DNA from: Cribrihabitans_A neustonicus
Lineage (GTDB): Bacteria; Pseudomonadota; Alphaproteobacteria; Rhodobacterales; Rhodobacteraceae
Reading direction: 5' to 3'
NCBI RefSeq assembly: GCF_048820895.1
Contig: NZ_JBMERQ010000001.1
Location: 1-64,000, forward strand
DNA: 64,000 nt
Both the position numbers and the translations under genes were made by a program. Below are positions 62,401 through 64,000 of this stretch, piece after piece (the stretch's first letter is position 1; every line of letters begins with the position of its first letter). The notes under the pieces are model-generated. The model had not been told where the DNA came from and searched no databases. It worked only from the letters and a program-made list of their open reading frames with translations.

Positions 62401-63414
62401 CTACCTTAAAGACGCCCTCCGAAGCACCTCCACCGCATCCGCCCCCTGCAGCAGCGCCCGCCCCACGTCCAGCCCGTGGGCGCCGCTCTTCGGCGTTGCG
62501 GGCAGGGGGCCGTGGTGGGTGCTCAGGAAGTCCTCCGGCAGAGCCGGGGTGGTGACGGGGTCGAGGAAGGTGCTCTCGGCGGCGATGCCCTCGGCGTAGA
62601 CGATGTGGTGGCGGTCGAACAGGAGCTGGACGTAATCCACGAAGCCTCCGTCGAGCGCCACCACGCTCCTGCCGTTCACCAGGTCGCGGGCGCGCACCAG
62701 CACTTCGGGCGCGCCGGTGCCGAGCAGGTCGCGGCGCTGGTAGACCATCAGCCGGTGCGCCGGGCTCACGATCAGGTCGCGGGCATTGTTGAGCGCGCCC
62801 TTGCGGATCAGGATCGGGGCGAGCGGGCCTGTGGCACGCAGGGTGGACTGGCCGCTCCAGCGCAAGGGCTGGACGCCGTCGTCGCGGGTGAGGATGCGGT
62901 CGCCGGGGCTTAAGGATTCGATCGGGCGCTGTTCGCCGGTCGCGAGCGTGATGCGGGTGCCACGTGTGAAGGCGGCGCAGGCGGATTGCGCAAGCGCGCG
63001 GCGGGCTGGCGCGCGGGCGGCCTCGATCAGCGTATAGAGCGTGCCGGGGCGCAGGGGGGCGAGCGGCATCAGGTAGCTGGCGGCGATCAGCCCCTCGGCG
63101 TCGGCTTCGACCATGAGCAGCATCCCGCAGGCGTTGCCGCTGTCTGGCTGCAGTGTGAGGAGCGCGTCGAGGTGCAGCGCCGCGCCGGGTGTGCCGAGCG
63201 CACTGCCGTCAGCGATGCGGAAACTGCCGTCGTGGCGGGCCTCGACGGTGAGCCGTGCGGGCGGGGCTTTGCCGTCGAGCGCGTAGATGTCGCCGGGCAC
63301 CAGATCCTCCAGCACGCCCGGCGCATCGCCTGCGTTGGCGCCGTATTCGGCTGGGAAGCGCGCGGCCGGGTAGGCCTGGACGGAGGCGAGGCTGGCGGTC
63401 AATGTCTGTCCCAT
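62401..63414 (-). CDS. Hint domain-containing protein
   Basis: This 337-residue protein has an N-terminal beta-rich part of unknown role and a Hint (hedgehog/intein-type, Hint_2) domain from about residue 140: AFTRGTRITLATGEQRPIES, then LSPGDRILTRDDGVQPLRW, VSPAHRLMV and FDRHHIVYAEGIAAES. Such proteins are abundant in Rhodobacteraceae, sometimes next to calcium-binding repeats. In the first block the usual Cys-Phe start is Cys-Ala-Ala-Phe, so the nucleophile may be shifted or lost. It stands alone; no secretion genes adjoin. Confidence 0.8.
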   Translation of the reverse strand: MGQTLTASLASVQAYPAARFPAEYGANAGDAPGVLEDLVPGDIYALDGKAPPARLTVEARHDGSFRIADGSALGTPGAALHLDALLTLQPDSGNACGMLLMVEADAEGLIAASYLMPLAPLRPGTLYTLIEAARAPARRALAQSACAAFTRGTRITLATGEQRPIESLSPGDRILTRDDGVQPLRWSGQSTLRATGPLAPILIRKGALNNARDLIVSPAHRLMVYQRRDLLGTGAPEVLVRARDLVNGRSVVALDGGFVDYVQLLFDRHHIVYAEGIAAESTFLDPVTTPALPEDFLSTHHGPLPATPKSGAHGLDVGRALLQGADAVEVLRRASLR

Positions 63415-63626
63415 GCGTCTGGTGCACCTGTCTTCTTATTGGCTCCCGGGGCGGGGCGCGTCCAGACATAGTGGCGGGGGAATGTGGCGGAAAGGGGCCG
63501 CGGCGGGGCAGATTTTCCGGCGCTCTTACGGCAGGAGGCTGGAGGCCCGGCCAAAACCGGGGTGGTCAATCCAGGAGCGCCGGTGCAAGGTCTGCGCCGG
63601 AACGAAACGCGCAAGGGAGTACTCTG

Positions 63627-64000
63627 ATGGATCTGGGAATCGCGGGCAAGCGGGCGCTGGTTTGTGCCAGCAGCAAGGGCCTGGGGCTGGGCTGCGCGGA
63701 AGCGCTGGCGGCGGCTGGGGTGAACCTGGTGATGAACGCGCGCGGCGCGGAGGCGCTGGAGGCCTCGGCTCAGGCGATCCGCGACGCGCATGGCGTCGAT
63801 GTGGTTACGGTGGCGGCGGATGTCTCCACCGAGGAAGGCCAGAAGAAGGTGATCGACGAGGCGCAGGGCGTGGACATCCTCGTCAGCAACGCGGGCGGCC
63901 CGCCGCCGGGCATGTGGACCGACTGGGACCGCGAGGATTTCATCCAGGCGCTGGACGCCAACATGCTGGCGCCGATCGCGCTGATCAAGGCGCTGGTGCC
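63627..64000 (+). CDS. Short-chain dehydrogenase/reductase (3' end outside window)
   Basis: The first 124 residues are visible and the frame is open to the window edge. It begins MDLGIAGKRALVCASSKGLG, a Rossmann NAD(P)-binding start in which ASSKGLGLG takes the place of TGxxxGIG, followed by ADVSTEEG and the SNAGG motif. This is the classical SDR (FabG-like) family. The catalytic Tyr-Lys lies beyond the window. GGGAG sits 7 bases before the ATG. Substrate unknown. Confidence 0.85.
   Translation, partial: MDLGIAGKRALVCASSKGLGLGCAEALAAAGVNLVMNARGAEALEASAQAIRDAHGVDVVTVAADVSTEEGQKKVIDEAQGVDILVSNAGGPPPGMWTDWDREDFIQALDANMLAPIALIKALV

Overview
The window is GC-rich (roughly 64 percent by eye) and reads as an ordinary chromosomal segment of an alphaproteobacterium of the family Rhodobacteraceae, most likely the Roseobacter group (Leisingera, Phaeobacter or Ruegeria-like). 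The evidence is the 14-gene nuo operon interrupted by small accessory genes as in Rhodobacter capsulatus, the nuoN-birA-coaX-rnj order, a NuoE with a long C-terminal extension, and family-specific small proteins (DUF5337-, DUF5333- and DUF3422-like). I see no rRNA, tRNA, CRISPR array, prophage or insertion sequence.

Layout. 1-3 kb: the 3' end of pntB with a strong terminator, a DUF3422 membrane protein, and a convergent YeeE/YedE sulfur-transport-type protein. 3-14.6 kb: a peptide-type ABC transporter split over two divergent units (binding protein plus two permeases leftward; one fused double ATPase rightward). The rightward unit continues with an ArgE-like deacetylase and a MarR regulator, followed by three tandem paralogous M20 amidohydrolases. 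It looks like a system that imports and hydrolyses N-acylated amino acids or small peptides. 14.7-18.1 kb: leftward moaA-waaA-glycosyltransferase (molybdopterin and LPS core). 18.2-25 kb: glmU-glmS-AlkD-like operon, a phosphoglycolate phosphatase, a DegT-type aminotransferase and a CreA protein.

25.2-34.3 kb is an almost complete leucine catabolism operon: isovaleryl-CoA dehydrogenase, an acyl-CoA synthetase, both methylcrotonyl-CoA carboxylase subunits, HMG-CoA lyase and a methylglutaconyl-CoA hydratase-type enzyme. A divergent ompW sits after the first gene, with an FNR-like box upstream. A sigma70-like promoter overlapped by a 14-bp palindrome precedes the operon.

34.4-52.1 kb is the whole respiratory complex I operon, nuoA to nuoN, with seven non-nuo genes embedded: a DUF5337-like membrane protein, a MAPEG protein, two lipoproteins, a DUF5333-like secreted protein, a 72-residue protein of unusual composition and a cysteine-free carboxymuconolactone decarboxylase-like protein. 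A terminator separates it from birA-coaX-rnj. BirA would biotinylate the MccA encoded upstream.

55.4-64 kb: a small CxxC protein, a DEAD-box RNA helicase with a structured leader, an unknown 246-residue protein, prfC, an SLC13-type permease with TrkA_C-like domains, a Hint-domain protein and the 5' part of a short-chain dehydrogenase.

Nothing here is plainly a new defence or mobile system. The most noteworthy items are the accessory genes inside the complex I operon, the amidohydrolase triplication beside the peptide transporter, a 27-codon ORF joined to both neighbours by ATGA overlaps, candidate operators upstream of the leucine operon and ompW, and a dispersed intergenic repeat family with four recognisable copies. 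All calls come from reading the sequence; no database search was run.
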